The notes under the pieces are model-generated. The model was not told where the DNA came from and searched no databases. It saw nothing but the letters and a program-made list of their open reading frames with translations. The position numbers and the translations under genes were made by a program. A DNA stretch of 64,000 bases, taken from Pseudonocardia sediminis (GTDB lineage Bacteria; Actinomycetota; Actinomycetes; Mycobacteriales; Pseudonocardiaceae). The number at the start of each line of letters is the position of its first letter. Position 1 is the first letter of the stretch. Below, one piece after another: positions 26,169 through 35,645 of the stretch. The DNA is taken from NCBI RefSeq assembly GCF_004217185.1, contig NZ_SHKL01000001.1:5268001-5332000 (forward strand), given 5' to 3'.

Positions 26169-26186
26169 CTCGCCCGGGAGACGCCC

Positions 26187-27545
26187 ATGGAACGCCGCAC
26201 CGTCACCGTCTCCGCGCTCGGAACGCTGCTCGCACTGGTGTCCTACACCGCGCCGCTGACCACGCTGCGGTCCATCTCCGCCGATCTCGGGTCGGGACCG
26301 TCCGGGCAGTCGTGGATCCTCAGCTCGATGAGTCTGGGGCTCACCGCGGCACTGCTCACCGCCGGCACGCTGGCCGACGAGCACGGCCGTCGGCGGCTGT
26401 TCGTGCTGGGCGGGGTGGTGCTCGCGGTGGCCTCGGCGGCCGGTGCGGCGTCTCCGGGCACGGTGGTGTTCGTCCTCGGGCGGGTCGTGCAGGGCGTGGG
26501 CGCCGCCGCGATGATCGCCTGCAGCCTCGCCCTGATCAGTCACGCGATCCCGCCGGGACCGGCGCGGGCCCGCGCGACCGGTCTCTGGGGTGCCGCGCTG
26601 GCCGCGGGCATCGCCTCCGGACCGGTCCTGTCGGCGCTGATCCCGTGGCGGGTGTTCTACGTCCTGATCGCAATGGCGGCGCTGGGGATCGCCGTGGCCG
26701 CCCGGTCGCTGCTGACGGAGTCCACCTCGGGCGAACCGCGCCGGGTCGACCTGCCGGGCATGGTGCTGCTCGCGGCCGGCCTGTCGGCGTTGCTGGCCGG
26801 TCTCACCGAGGCACGCCGGCTGCCGATCGGGCCGGTCCCGATCCTGCTGCTCGTCGTCGGGGTGCTGCTGCTCGCCGGGTTCGTGGTGGTGCAGCGGCGC
26901 TCGTCGCACCCGATGGTCGCGCTCGGACTCTTCCGCAGTCCCGGGCTGGTCGCGGCCACGACCGCGAGCCTGGCGACCGGGCTCGGCGTGATCGCGGTGT
27001 CGTCGTTCCTGCCGGTCGTGCTGCAGCGCGGTCAGGGTCACGGAGCGTTGTTCGCGGCGCTGCTGCTCCTGGGCTGGTCCGGGACGAGCATCGTCACCGC
27101 CCTGCTGACCCGCCGGATCAGCGAGCGGATCACCGGAGCCGTCCGCCTGGGTGCCGGGCTCGTGGTGGTCGCGGTGGGGATGGTCCCGATGGTCTGGGTG
27201 CGTCCGGACTCCGGGGCATGGCTCGTGCTGACCGGGCTGATCGTCGCCGGGCTGGGCACCGGCGTCGTCAACGCGACACTGGGCCGTGAAGCCGTCGCCA
27301 GCGTTCCGGCGAACCGGGCCGGCATGGGCAGCGGGATCAACAACACCAGCCGCTACCTCGGCGCCGCGATCGGCGTGACGCTGGTGTCCGTCCTGAGTAC
27401 ACCCTCCGGCACCGAGTCGCCGGAGGTGTTGCTCGACGGCTGGGACGTCGCCGTCGTCGTCTGCATCGTGCTGACGGTGCTCTGCGCCGGGGTCGTCCTG
27501 GCCTGCACCCGCCGGGCCCCGGCGGCGAGCCCCGTCGCGAGCTGA
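26187..27545 (+). CDS. MFS drug exporter, DHA2-like
   Basis: A 452-aa membrane protein with 12-14 predicted helices. MFS motif A is visible in LADEHGRRRLFVLGG and motif C-like glycines in LWGAALAAGIASGPVLSAL. The closing half has GLGTGVVNATLGREAVASVP and GSGINNTSRYLGAAIG, typical of DHA2 multidrug exporters. It is divergently paired with HxlR and preceded by two operators, so expression is probably induced by its substrate. The ribosome site is GGGAG, 6 nt before the ATG. Confidence 0.9.
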   Translation: MERRTVTVSALGTLLALVSYTAPLTTLRSISADLGSGPSGQSWILSSMSLGLTAALLTAGTLADEHGRRRLFVLGGVVLAVASAAGAASPGTVVFVLGRVVQGVGAAAMIACSLALISHAIPPGPARARATGLWGAALAAGIASGPVLSALIPWRVFYVLIAMAALGIAVAARSLLTESTSGEPRRVDLPGMVLLAAGLSALLAGLTEARRLPIGPVPILLLVVGVLLLAGFVVVQRRSSHPMVALGLFRSPGLVAATTASLATGLGVIAVSSFLPVVLQRGQGHGALFAALLLLGWSGTSIVTALLTRRISERITGAVRLGAGLVVVAVGMVPMVWVRPDSGAWLVLTGLIVAGLGTGVVNATLGREAVASVPANRAGMGSGINNTSRYLGAAIGVTLVSVLSTPSGTESPEVLLDGWDVAVVVCIVLTVLCAGVVLACTRRAPAASPVAS

Positions 27546-28308
27546 ATCCACGGCGACCGTCCACACCCGAAACACCTCTCGCCGCGACCCCGACACCGTT
27601 CACCGAACCGCTCACGGCTTCGCTCGGCGAAGTCAGGCCGTTTCCGGGAATGGTCGCCGATTCGACACGTCCGCCGGTGCCGGGCGATTACGCGAACACC
27701 GACGCGATGACGACGATTCCACGGCCCGGCCGGAATGGTGTCCACCGAACGGAGCCGGGTGCGTTCGGCCGTCGGGCCGACGGGGAACGCCCGGTCCGCC
27801 GTCACCGACCGCATCGGGAGCGGGCACCTCGCGACCGGCGTGACGCGCCCACGGGCGAGCCCCGGACCGGTCGGCCGAACCGGCGACACCGCGCCGACAC
27901 GCCGTACGGACAGGACCGGGACGGCGACCGCTCGGCGCGCCGAGGTGACCCGACCGCTCCGGGACCGACCCGGCCGGTCGAACCGCCGATCTACGGAACG
28001 TAGCCGGACGTGCGCCGGGTGTAGGTGACCGTCCGTGGCCGCCTCGCACGACGACGGAGCCTCGCACCCGGCCCGGCGGCGCCGTGAATCGCGCCGGGAA
28101 CGGCACCGGGGAACGCACCGGAAAAGAAATCGGCGGCCGTCTCGGGAATCGTCGATCGGCGCCGTCGGAACGTGATCGAACACACCGCCGGAATCGTCGA
28201 CATCCCCGGGAACCGCCGTTCTCCGGCGAACCGGCGACGGGCCCGGCCCCCTGTCCCGGACAAGATCGTGAGTACTAGCGTGCCCCGCAATCGACCTGGA
28301 GGTGAGTC
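27546..28308. other. Long non-coding stretch (763 nt)
   Basis: No frame here has convincing coding bias or domain similarity; the open frames on both strands look like high-GC chance frames. The DNA is dominated by GACCGG, CCGAAC and GGAACG words. An 11-bp word GGAATCGTCGA occurs twice (28145-28155 and 28190-28200). The right end carries a TAGCGT -10 box (28276-28281) for the next gene. It may be decayed sequence or hold an unrecognised RNA. Confidence 0.5.
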
Positions 28309-28623
28309 TTGGCACTCGCATCGATCCTGTCCGAGATGCCCGATCTGCTGCGCCGGACGCTCGACGAGCACACGCCGGACGCGAACGGGTACTGCCGTGA
28401 GTGCCGTGACGCCACCGGCGTCAGCGCGGCGTGGCCGTGCGTGACGCGCGAGCTGGCCGAGGAGGCCCGGCACATCAACTCGGGCGGCCTGCCGGGCACC
28501 CGCGACGCCGGCCACGCGCCGGCGGCCCGTGAGGAGCTGCAGCCCTCCGTCGCCGGACGCCGGCGGGCCCGCGACCTCTCCGGTGCCACCGACTCCGGAC
28601 GGCATCGCTCCGCCCTGCTCTGA
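28309..28623 (+). CDS. Small CxxC/WPC-motif protein
   Basis: A 104-aa protein with an N-terminal helix (SILSEMPDLLRRTLDEH) and a compact Cys motif, YCRECRDATGVSAAWPC, likely a metal knuckle. A disordered Arg/Ser-rich tail follows. Function is unknown; similar short Cys proteins are common in actinobacteria. The start is TTG at 28309, chosen because it sits 6 nt after GGAGGTG and a TAGCGT box lies about 28 nt upstream; an ATG at codon 10 lacks both. Confidence 0.7.
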   Translation: MALASILSEMPDLLRRTLDEHTPDANGYCRECRDATGVSAAWPCVTRELAEEARHINSGGLPGTRDAGHAPAAREELQPSVAGRRRARDLSGATDSGRHRSALL

Positions 28624-28695
28624 GCCGCGCCCCAGGAAGCCGCCCCGGGAAACTGCCCCGGGAGAGCGCCCCGGGAGAGCGCGGGGCCGCGGACG

Positions 28696-30018
28696 TCAGC
28701 CCGCCGCCACCCGCGCCGGCCGGTGCGTCTCGCGGATCAGCACGACCGCCACGAGGCTGATCACCGCGACCAGCACCATGTAGCCGGAGACGGCCAGCGA
28801 CGTGCCGGTCCGGGCCTGCAGCGCGGCGGCGATCAGGGGGGCGAACCCGCCGCCGAGCACCGCGCCCACGGCATAGGAGAACGAGGCCCCGCTGTAGCGG
28901 AACCGGGGCTCGAACATCTCCGAGAACAACGCCGACTGCGGCCCGTAGGACAGCCCGAGGCCGATCGTCAGCACGATCACCGAGACGATCATCAGGACCG
29001 TGCTGCGGGTGTCGAGCAGCAGGAAGAACGGCACCGGCCACACCACCAGCAGGACCGAACCGGCCAGGTAGACGGGCTTGCGGCCGACGCGGTCCGACCA
29101 GATGGCCGCCGCCACGATGCTGACCAGCCAGCTCACGCTGCCGATGATCACGATCGCGATCATCAGGTTCCGGTTCACCTTCAACACCGACGTCCCGTAG
29201 GACAGCAGGTAGGCCAGGAAGACGTAGCCGATCGCGGTGTTGGCGATGAAGCTGACCGACGCCAGCACCAGCTCGCGCGGGCGCTCCCGGAACACTTCGG
29301 CGATCGGGCTGCCGCTGCGCGCCGCCTCCGTGCGCAGCGCCGTGAACACCGGGCTCTCCTCGATCCGCAACCGGATCAGCAGCCCGACCACGACCAGGAC
29401 GATCGAGAGCAGGAACGGGATCCGCCAGCCCCACGCCTGGAACTGCTCGGAGGTGGTCAGGTTGCTGACCGCGAAGAACACGATCTGGGCCAGGATTAGC
29501 CCGGCCGGCACGCCGATCTGGGCGAACGAGCCGTAGCGCCCGCGCTTGCCGGGCGGGGCGTGCTCGACGGCCATCAGCGCCGCGCCGCCCCACTCACCAC
29601 CGGCGCTGACGCCCTGCAGCAGCCGCATGAGCACCAGCAGGATCGGCGCCAGCACCCCGACCTGGGCGAACGTCGGGAGCAGGCCGACCCCGACCGTCGC
29701 GACACCCATCAGCATCAGCGACGTCACCAGCATCGCCTTGCGGCCGATCCGGTCCCCGAAGTAGCCCCAGACCACCCCGCCGACCGGCCGGGCCACGAAC
29801 CCGACGCCGAGGGTGGCGAACGCGGCGAGCGTCCCGGACGCCGGCGACAACGACGAGAAGAACTGGCTGTTGAACACGAGCGCGGCCGCGGTCGAGAAGA
29901 TGAAGTAGTCGTACCACTCGATCGTCGTGCCGATCGCGCTCGCGATCGAGACCCGGCGCAGCTGGCGCGGGTCGGAGACGTGCTCGGCCTGTTCGACCGC
30001 ACCGGCTTCTGGCGACAT
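28696..30018 (-). CDS. MFS metabolite:H+ symporter (MHS family)
   Basis: A 440-aa, 12-helix MFS transporter of the MHS group (shikimate, proline/betaine, alpha-ketoglutarate type). Typical marks are ASAIGTTIEWYDYFIF, ARPVGGVVWGYFGDRIGRKAML (motif A), RLLQGVSAGGEWGGAALMAVEHAP and GSFAQIGVPAGLIL. The substrate is not readable. ATG at 30018 follows GGGGGGAGC. It is monocistronic and divergent from the M15-like secreted protein gene. Confidence 0.9.
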   Translation of the reverse strand: MSPEAGAVEQAEHVSDPRQLRRVSIASAIGTTIEWYDYFIFSTAAALVFNSQFFSSLSPASGTLAAFATLGVGFVARPVGGVVWGYFGDRIGRKAMLVTSLMLMGVATVGVGLLPTFAQVGVLAPILLVLMRLLQGVSAGGEWGGAALMAVEHAPPGKRGRYGSFAQIGVPAGLILAQIVFFAVSNLTTSEQFQAWGWRIPFLLSIVLVVVGLLIRLRIEESPVFTALRTEAARSGSPIAEVFRERPRELVLASVSFIANTAIGYVFLAYLLSYGTSVLKVNRNLMIAIVIIGSVSWLVSIVAAAIWSDRVGRKPVYLAGSVLLVVWPVPFFLLLDTRSTVLMIVSVIVLTIGLGLSYGPQSALFSEMFEPRFRYSGASFSYAVGAVLGGGFAPLIAAALQARTGTSLAVSGYMVLVAVISLVAVVLIRETHRPARVAAG

Positions 30019-30290
30019 CAGTGAGCTCCCCCCGGCCGGACGCCCTCGGCCGGCCGGCGTCAGCGTCGCACCGCGGGGCCCGTTTCCGGAAGAATCGGAA
30101 CGACCGGCGCCACTCGTCGCAGATAACGATCCGATCACCTCGCAGGCGTGCCTCCATCCGGACATCTCGGCACGATCCGCTACCGTCGAGTACGAATCGC
30201 ACGGCTCGGCTCCCCCCGACGGGCACGGATTCCCCAGATCCACGCTCCCCAGCACGCCCGCCCGAGCCGCGTGGTGGAGGAGATACGCCC

Positions 30291-31097
30291 GTGTCCCGAC
30301 ATCGACGCACCGCACGGCTGCGCGCCGACGGTCTGCGCAACGTCGCCACCGCGGCCGCCGTGGCCAGTGGCGCCCTCGCCGTCGTCACCCCGGCCGTCGG
30401 ACTCGACGACCTCGGCGACGCCGCAGGCGAGTCCACCGGCGCGTTCCTGCTCGCCGCCGAGAACTCGTCCACCGCCGCGGCCGCCACCGCGAGCTCGGGC
30501 CCGCGCACGGAGCCGGTGCTCGCCGGCGCGGACGAGCTCGTGAAGGCGTCCGGGCTGCTGGAGGCGGCCGGTGGCGCCGGCCAGGCCGTCGTCGCCGAGC
30601 GCGGCCGGATCGAGCAGGCGGCGCGCGCCGCCGCCGCCCGTCCCGCCGGTGGCGGCGGTGGCGGCGGTGACGACGGGGAAAGCGAGGCCCCGGCCGGCGG
30701 CGGTCCGAGCAGTGCCTCCTGCGACATCGACACCAGCGGCCTGGGCGACGTGAAGAGCTGGGTCAGCGACGCAGCACAGTTCCTGGGCTGTGCCTACGAC
30801 CAGCCCGAGCTGCTCGGCGTCGGCAACCGCGGCAACGCCTCCGACCATCCGACGGGGCACGCCCTGGACCTGATGGTCCGCGGCGAGAAGGGCGACCGGA
30901 TCGCCGAGTGCGCCCTGGCCAACGCCGACGAGCTCGGCGTGAAGTACGTGATCTGGGAACAGCGGATGAACTCCGGCGACGGCTGGGAGTCCATGGAGGA
31001 CCGCGGCGGCGACACCGCCAACCACAACGACCACGTGCACATCTCGTTCGACAAGAGCGCCGGCAGCGGCAACCCGGACCTCGGCCGCTGCGCCTGA
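30291..31097 (+). CDS. Secreted protein with M15-like (ARB_07466-type) C-terminal domain
   Basis: A 268-aa exported protein. A basic N-terminus plus hydrophobic segment (about 18-36) acts as signal or anchor. A helical region (about 50-115) follows, then a Gly-rich linker (118-140) and a C-terminal domain with SDHPTGHALDLMV (H186, D193) and HNDHVHISF (H248, H250). These residues match the zinc-site order of M15-type peptidoglycan peptidases, so cell-wall hydrolysis is plausible. The start is GTG at 30291, eight bases after GGAGGAG. A perfect palindrome terminator follows. Confidence 0.8.
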   Translation: MSRHRRTARLRADGLRNVATAAAVASGALAVVTPAVGLDDLGDAAGESTGAFLLAAENSSTAAAATASSGPRTEPVLAGADELVKASGLLEAAGGAGQAVVAERGRIEQAARAAAARPAGGGGGGGDDGESEAPAGGGPSSASCDIDTSGLGDVKSWVSDAAQFLGCAYDQPELLGVGNRGNASDHPTGHALDLMVRGEKGDRIAECALANADELGVKYVIWEQRMNSGDGWESMEDRGGDTANHNDHVHISFDKSAGSGNPDLGRCA

Positions 31098-31104
31098 GAC
31101 AGCC

Positions 31105-31144
31105 GTGCGCGGATATCGCTGCCCGGGCAGCGATATCCGCGCAC
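31105..31144. terminator. Perfect 40-bp palindrome, bidirectional terminator
   Basis: Left arm GTGCGCGGATATCGCTGCCC and its exact complement (20 bp each, no spacer) sit in the 52-nt gap between convergent genes. It can fold identically on both strands, as expected for a shared terminator. Confidence 0.8.
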
Positions 31145-31149
31145 GAGGG

Positions 31150-33303
31150 TCAGGCGCCGATCTTGCCCGGGCGTCCGCCCTCGCCGACGCGCCGGATCGC
31201 GACCACCGACGGCCGGGGCTGGGTGCCCGGGCCGTCCGGCCAGGTCGAGGCCGGCTTCTCCGGGGACGCGTCGTCGAGGTCGCCGGGGTGCTGCACCGAG
31301 ATCAGCACGAAGTCGTCGCGCACGATCGGGCCGCAGCACTCGCCCCCGCGCGGAACGGAGGCGAACAGCGTCGTGCGTCCGCGGGTCGGGCCCTCCAGGG
31401 AGACGCCGTACAGCCCGTCGTTGATCTTCAGTGCCTCGCCGGAGTCGGTGGCGATCCACATGTTGCCCTGCTCGTCGAACGCCAGGTTGTCCGGTGAGGT
31501 GATCGGGCTGACCTGCGACTTGTCGTAGCCGCCGAAGTAGGTGCCCGGGTCCTTCGGGTCGCCGCAGACGAGCAGGATCGACCAGCCGAACGTCGTCGCG
31601 GCCGGGTCCGAGCCCTTCTCCACCAGCTCGATGACGTGCCCGTGCTTGTTCTCCTTGCGCGGGTTCGCCTCGTCGGGGCCCGCCTTGGCGCCGGCCTTGC
31701 CGCGGTCGGAGTTGTTCGTGCACGCGATGTAGACGGCGCCGGTGCGCGGGTGCGCCTCGACGTCCTCGGGACGGTCCATCTTGGTCGCGCCGACCTTGTC
31801 CGCGGCCAGGCGCGTGAAGACGTAGACCTCCTCCGCGCTCATCCCGGGCACGAACGAGCGCTTCCCCGACGCCAGCGGCGTCCACTTCCCGGCGCCGTCG
31901 AACTTCCCGTCCGCGGGCAGCTTCCCGGTGCCGACGATCTCCGCGGCCGGGCTGTCGCCGGTGAACGTCGCGACGTAGAGCGTCCCCGACGACAGCAGCG
32001 TCGCGTTGTGCTCACGGGCGGCGCGGCTCTGCCCGCGGCGCATCGCCTTGTCCGAGACGAACTTGTAGACGTAGTCGAAGCGCTCGTCGTCGCCCATGTA
32101 GGCGACCGCGCGGCCGTCGCGGGTCAGGCGGATCGTCGCGCCCTCGTGCTTGAACCGGCCGAGCGCGGTGTGCTTGACCGGGCGGGCGGTCGGGTTCAGC
32201 GGATCGGTCTCGACGACGTAGCCGAAACGGTTCGCCTCGTTCGGCTCCTTGGCGAGGTCGAAGCGCGGGTCGACGGTCTCCCAGCGGCGCTCGGACGGAC
32301 CCTCCTCGAAGCCGTAGCGCTGCAGCCGCGGATCGGTGACCGCGGGCGAGGCGAAGTAGCCGTTGAAGTTCTCCTCGCCGGAGAGGAACGTGCCCCACGG
32401 CGTCACGCCGCCGGCGCAGTTGCCCAGCGTCCCGAGGACGACGGTGCCGGTCGGGTCGGCCTTCGTACGCAGCAGCGGCGACCCGGCGGCCGGGCCGTCG
32501 ACGGCGAACTCGGTGCTGCCGGTGATCCGCCGGTTGAGCGTGCCGTTCCGGTCCGCGGTCAGCTTCCCGGTCGCGCGCTCGCGGACGAGCTCGACCAGCC
32601 CGTGCCCGTGCGCGGCGATCCCGATCCGGACCTGCTCGGGCGTCGGGTTCTCCTCGTCGTAGCCGCGGAACATCAGCGGCTCGAGCGTGTACTCGTGGTT
32701 GGAGAACATGATGAAGCGCTGGCCCCGGCCCTCGATCGGCAGGATCCCGCAGAAGTCGTTGTTGTAGCCGAACTGGCGCTCCTGGGCCGCGGCGGTCTGG
32801 GCCTCGAAGTCGAACGGCGGCGAGTCCGGGAACATCGGGTCGCCCCAGCGGATGACGACGTCGCTCGCGTAGCCCCTCGGCACGGTGACGGCGTCGACGC
32901 TGCTCGGCGCGACCGTCTCGTAGCGCAGGCCGCGGGGCGGCTGCCCGCCCGGCTTCGGCGCGGCGGGGGCCCCGAGCGGGGTGACGGCCGGGGTGGCCGC
33001 GGCGGCGGGGGTCGCTCCCACGGCGAGCCCGGCGCCGGCCGCGAGGCCGAGGACCGCTCCGGCGCGCAGCATCCCGCGCCGGTCGAGCACACGCGCCATC
33101 ACGTCGCCGAAGTACGTGTTCGACGTCGGGTTCGGCGCCTCCTTCGAGCACGCGTCACCGCAGCGGTAGCGGCAGGTCAGGCCCTGGCGCTCGCCGCGGG
33201 CGGGACGCCGGTCGAACAGGGGTCCGCTCGAACTCAGAAGGGGCAGGGAGCGGCGGGCCGGGGCGTCGTGCGCCTCGTGGGCGCCGGGGCAGGGCTGGGC
33301 CAC
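31150..33303 (-). CDS. PhoX-family alkaline phosphatase (DUF839), Tat-exported
   Basis: A 717-aa protein of the PhoX family, Ca/Fe-dependent phosphomonoesterases exported folded by the Tat system. An N-terminal segment of about 70 aa with RSLPLLSS, LTCRYRCGDAC and NTYFGDV precedes the Tat signal DRRGMLRAGAVLGLAAGAG (74-92). The beta-propeller domain follows with GYNNDFCGILP, SNHEYTLEPLMF, GGVTPWGTFLSGEENFNGYF, RPEDVEAHPRTGAVYIACTN and SPDNLAFDEQGNMWI. GTG at 33303 follows AGGAGG. Phosphate-starvation control is likely, but no Pho box was identified. Confidence 0.9.
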   Translation of the reverse strand: MAQPCPGAHEAHDAPARRSLPLLSSSGPLFDRRPARGERQGLTCRYRCGDACSKEAPNPTSNTYFGDVMARVLDRRGMLRAGAVLGLAAGAGLAVGATPAAAATPAVTPLGAPAAPKPGGQPPRGLRYETVAPSSVDAVTVPRGYASDVVIRWGDPMFPDSPPFDFEAQTAAAQERQFGYNNDFCGILPIEGRGQRFIMFSNHEYTLEPLMFRGYDEENPTPEQVRIGIAAHGHGLVELVRERATGKLTADRNGTLNRRITGSTEFAVDGPAAGSPLLRTKADPTGTVVLGTLGNCAGGVTPWGTFLSGEENFNGYFASPAVTDPRLQRYGFEEGPSERRWETVDPRFDLAKEPNEANRFGYVVETDPLNPTARPVKHTALGRFKHEGATIRLTRDGRAVAYMGDDERFDYVYKFVSDKAMRRGQSRAAREHNATLLSSGTLYVATFTGDSPAAEIVGTGKLPADGKFDGAGKWTPLASGKRSFVPGMSAEEVYVFTRLAADKVGATKMDRPEDVEAHPRTGAVYIACTNNSDRGKAGAKAGPDEANPRKENKHGHVIELVEKGSDPAATTFGWSILLVCGDPKDPGTYFGGYDKSQVSPITSPDNLAFDEQGNMWIATDSGEALKINDGLYGVSLEGPTRGRTTLFASVPRGGECCGPIVRDDFVLISVQHPGDLDDASPEKPASTWPDGPGTQPRPSVVAIRRVGEGGRPGKIGA

Positions 33304-33556
33304 GGTCGTCCTCCTGGGGGTGGTGGGCGGCGCACGGATCACGCCGTCGGTGGTGGTCACGGCCACGCTAGGTAGCGCCCGCGCCCGCAGGATGGCCCGC
33401 GCATGGACGGCGGGTGAACGAATCGTCCGGTTCACGAGGTCTGCGACACAGCGGCCGGATCACCCGGCCCGAACGGCCGGGAGGGCGGCGGCCCGGGGCC
33501 CCACCGGAGCACTAGCGTGTGCGCCGCCACTGGACCGAGTGAGAGCAGGGCGCACC

Positions 33557-34582
33557 ATGCGCGTCGGAGTACTGACCGGAGGCGGCGACTGCCCCGGGCT
33601 CAACGCCGTCATCCGGGCGATCGTCCGCAAGGGCGTCCCGGAGTACGGGTACTCCTTCGTCGGCTTCCGCGACGGCTGGCGCGGACCGCTCGAGGGTCTG
33701 ACGATGACGCTCGACATCCCGGCCGTGCGCGGCCTGCTCCCGCGCGGCGGCACGATCCTGGGCTCGTCGCGGACCAACCCGCTCGCGCTCGAGGACGGCG
33801 TCGACCGGATCCGCACGACGCTCACCGACCAGGGCATCGATGCGCTGATCGCGATCGGCGGCGAGGACACGCTCGGCGTCGCGGCGAAGCTGCACGAGGC
33901 CGGGGTACACGTCGTCGGCGTGCCGAAGACGATCGACAACGACCTGTCCGGCACCGACTACACGTTCGGCTTCGACACCGCGGTGCAGATCGCGACCGAG
34001 GCCATCGACCGGCTGCACACCACCGCCGAGTCGCACCACCGTGCGCTGGTCGTCGAGGTGATGGGCCGTCACGCCGGCTGGATCGCGCTGCACTCGGGCA
34101 TGGCCGGGGGCGCGAACGCGATCCTGATCCCCGAGGTCGAGTTCGACGTCGACCAGGTCTGCCGCTGGGTGGAGAGCCGCTTCCGCAGCGAGTACGCCCC
34201 GATCGTCGTCGTCTCCGAGGGCGCGAAGCCCCGGGGTGGCGACGAGGCGCTGCACACCGGCGAGACCGACGCGTTCGGCCACGCCCGTCTCGGCGGCGTC
34301 GGCGACTGGCTGGGCCGCGAGGTCGAGACCCGCACCGGCAGGGAGACCCGGACGACCGTCCTCGGGCACGTCCAGCGCGGCGGGACGCCCACCGCGCGCG
34401 ACCGCTGGCTGGCCACCCGGTTCGGGCTGCACGCGATCGACGCCGTGCACGACGGCGAGTGGGGCAGCATGGTCGCCCTGCGCGGCACCGACATCGTCAC
34501 CTGCCCGCTGACCGAGGCCACGACGACGCTCAAGACCGTCGACCCGGCGCTCTACGCCGAGGCCGAGGTCTTCTTCGGCTGA
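33557..34582 (+). CDS. pfkA: 6-phosphofructokinase, predicted PPi-dependent
   Basis: Phosphorylates fructose 6-phosphate. The 341-aa protein has the PFK signatures GGGDCPGLNAVIR (8-20), PKTIDNDL (123-130) and MGRHAGWIAL. The phosphoryl-donor loop reads GGEDTLG with D104, and K124 is in the PKTIDND motif. In actinobacterial PFKs, D104 with K124 marks PPi enzymes, while ATP enzymes have G104, so pyrophosphate use is predicted. ATG at 33557 is preceded by a TAGCGT box at 33513-33518. It is monocistronic and divergent from the PhoX gene. Confidence 0.93.
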   Translation: MRVGVLTGGGDCPGLNAVIRAIVRKGVPEYGYSFVGFRDGWRGPLEGLTMTLDIPAVRGLLPRGGTILGSSRTNPLALEDGVDRIRTTLTDQGIDALIAIGGEDTLGVAAKLHEAGVHVVGVPKTIDNDLSGTDYTFGFDTAVQIATEAIDRLHTTAESHHRALVVEVMGRHAGWIALHSGMAGGANAILIPEVEFDVDQVCRWVESRFRSEYAPIVVVSEGAKPRGGDEALHTGETDAFGHARLGGVGDWLGREVETRTGRETRTTVLGHVQRGGTPTARDRWLATRFGLHAIDAVHDGEWGSMVALRGTDIVTCPLTEATTTLKTVDPALYAEAEVFFG

Positions 34583-34672
34583 CGACACGGCCCTGATCGG
34601 GCTGCACAGGCCGGGCTGCACCGATCGGGCTGCACAGGCCGGGGCGGGAGGTTCCTCACCGCCCCGGCCCGG

Positions 34673-35398
34673 CTAGACGATGCCCTGGCGGGCGGCGGTG
34701 TAGACGATCTCGGTGCGGCGGCGGACCTCGAGCTTGTCCCGCAGGTTGCGCACGTGGAACTTCACGGTCGCCTCGGAGATCACCAGCCGGGTGCCGATCT
34801 CCCGGTTGCTCATGCCCACCGCGAGCAGCTTGAGCACCTGGTTCTCCCGGTCGGTGAGCGACGCGGTGCGGCACATGTCCGGGACGTCGTCACCGGCCGG
34901 ATCGCGCAGCACCTGCAGCGGCGCCCCGTTCGTGCCGGGGTCGAACACGCCCTCGCCGCGCAGTACCGACCGGACGGCCCGCACGACGTCGGCGGTCTCG
35001 GCGCCCTTGCGCAGGTAGCCGTGCACGCCCAGGCGCACGGTCCGCATCATCGCCTCGCGGTCGCGGCACCCGGTCAGCACGAGCACGCGCGCGCCCTTGC
35101 ACCGTTCGAGAAGGGCACGGACCAGGTCCAGCCCGGGGCGCTCGTCGCGGGCGAACTCGATGTCGACGACGATCACGTCCGGGCGGGTCCGCTCGGCGGC
35201 CATCAGCGCGTCCCGCGGGGAGGCGGCCTCCCCGGCGTGGACGAGGTCCGGCTCGGCGGCGATCAGGGCGCGCAGGCCGTGACGCACGATCGGCTCCGCG
35301 TCCACGACCAGCACCCGGGCCGTCCGCCGTACGACCTCGCCGGCGTCGCGACCCCGTCGCGTCACGTCGGTGGCCTCGCGAACGGCTTCCAGCGTCAT
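34673..35398 (-). CDS. NarL/LuxR-family response regulator
   Basis: A 241-aa two-component regulator. The receiver domain (about 27-150) has acidic D33/E35, phospho-acceptor D79 (VIVVDIEFA), T109 and K131. A C-terminal LuxR-type helix-turn-helix (about 180-237) shows LTDRENQVLKLLAVGMSNREIG and ISEATVKFHVRNL. ATG at 35398 is eight bases after GGGAGGA; an in-frame ATG two codons earlier is too close to that site. No histidine kinase is adjacent. It is divergent from the GAF regulator across a 247-bp gap, suggesting linked control. Confidence 0.9.
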   Translation of the reverse strand: MTLEAVREATDVTRRGRDAGEVVRRTARVLVVDAEPIVRHGLRALIAAEPDLVHAGEAASPRDALMAAERTRPDVIVVDIEFARDERPGLDLVRALLERCKGARVLVLTGCRDREAMMRTVRLGVHGYLRKGAETADVVRAVRSVLRGEGVFDPGTNGAPLQVLRDPAGDDVPDMCRTASLTDRENQVLKLLAVGMSNREIGTRLVISEATVKFHVRNLRDKLEVRRRTEIVYTAARQGIV

Positions 35399-35645
35399 CG
35401 CCATGTCCTCCCGGACGTGCAGGTCCCACCGCCGATGGCGGGTACTTGAGGACGCACGGTAGGTACTGCCACGTTGCCTCGACGTTGCAGCCGTCTGCAC
35501 ATGCAGTTGTGACGTGCGTAACATGGTGACCGGGTCATACGAGGTCCGAATAACGGTCGTGCGCGACCGGTTGCGGCGATCGGCCTACGCTGGGGACCCT
35601 GGGACGTTCCGGCGCCCGGCGGTGCCGGATTCTGCGGAGGTGACG

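Noticed and set aside
27353-28321. 322-codon minus-strand frame downstream of the MFS gene
   Set aside because: It overlaps the MFS gene end, is Arg/Pro/Gly-rich and has no domain or suitable start. It was judged chance in high-GC DNA.
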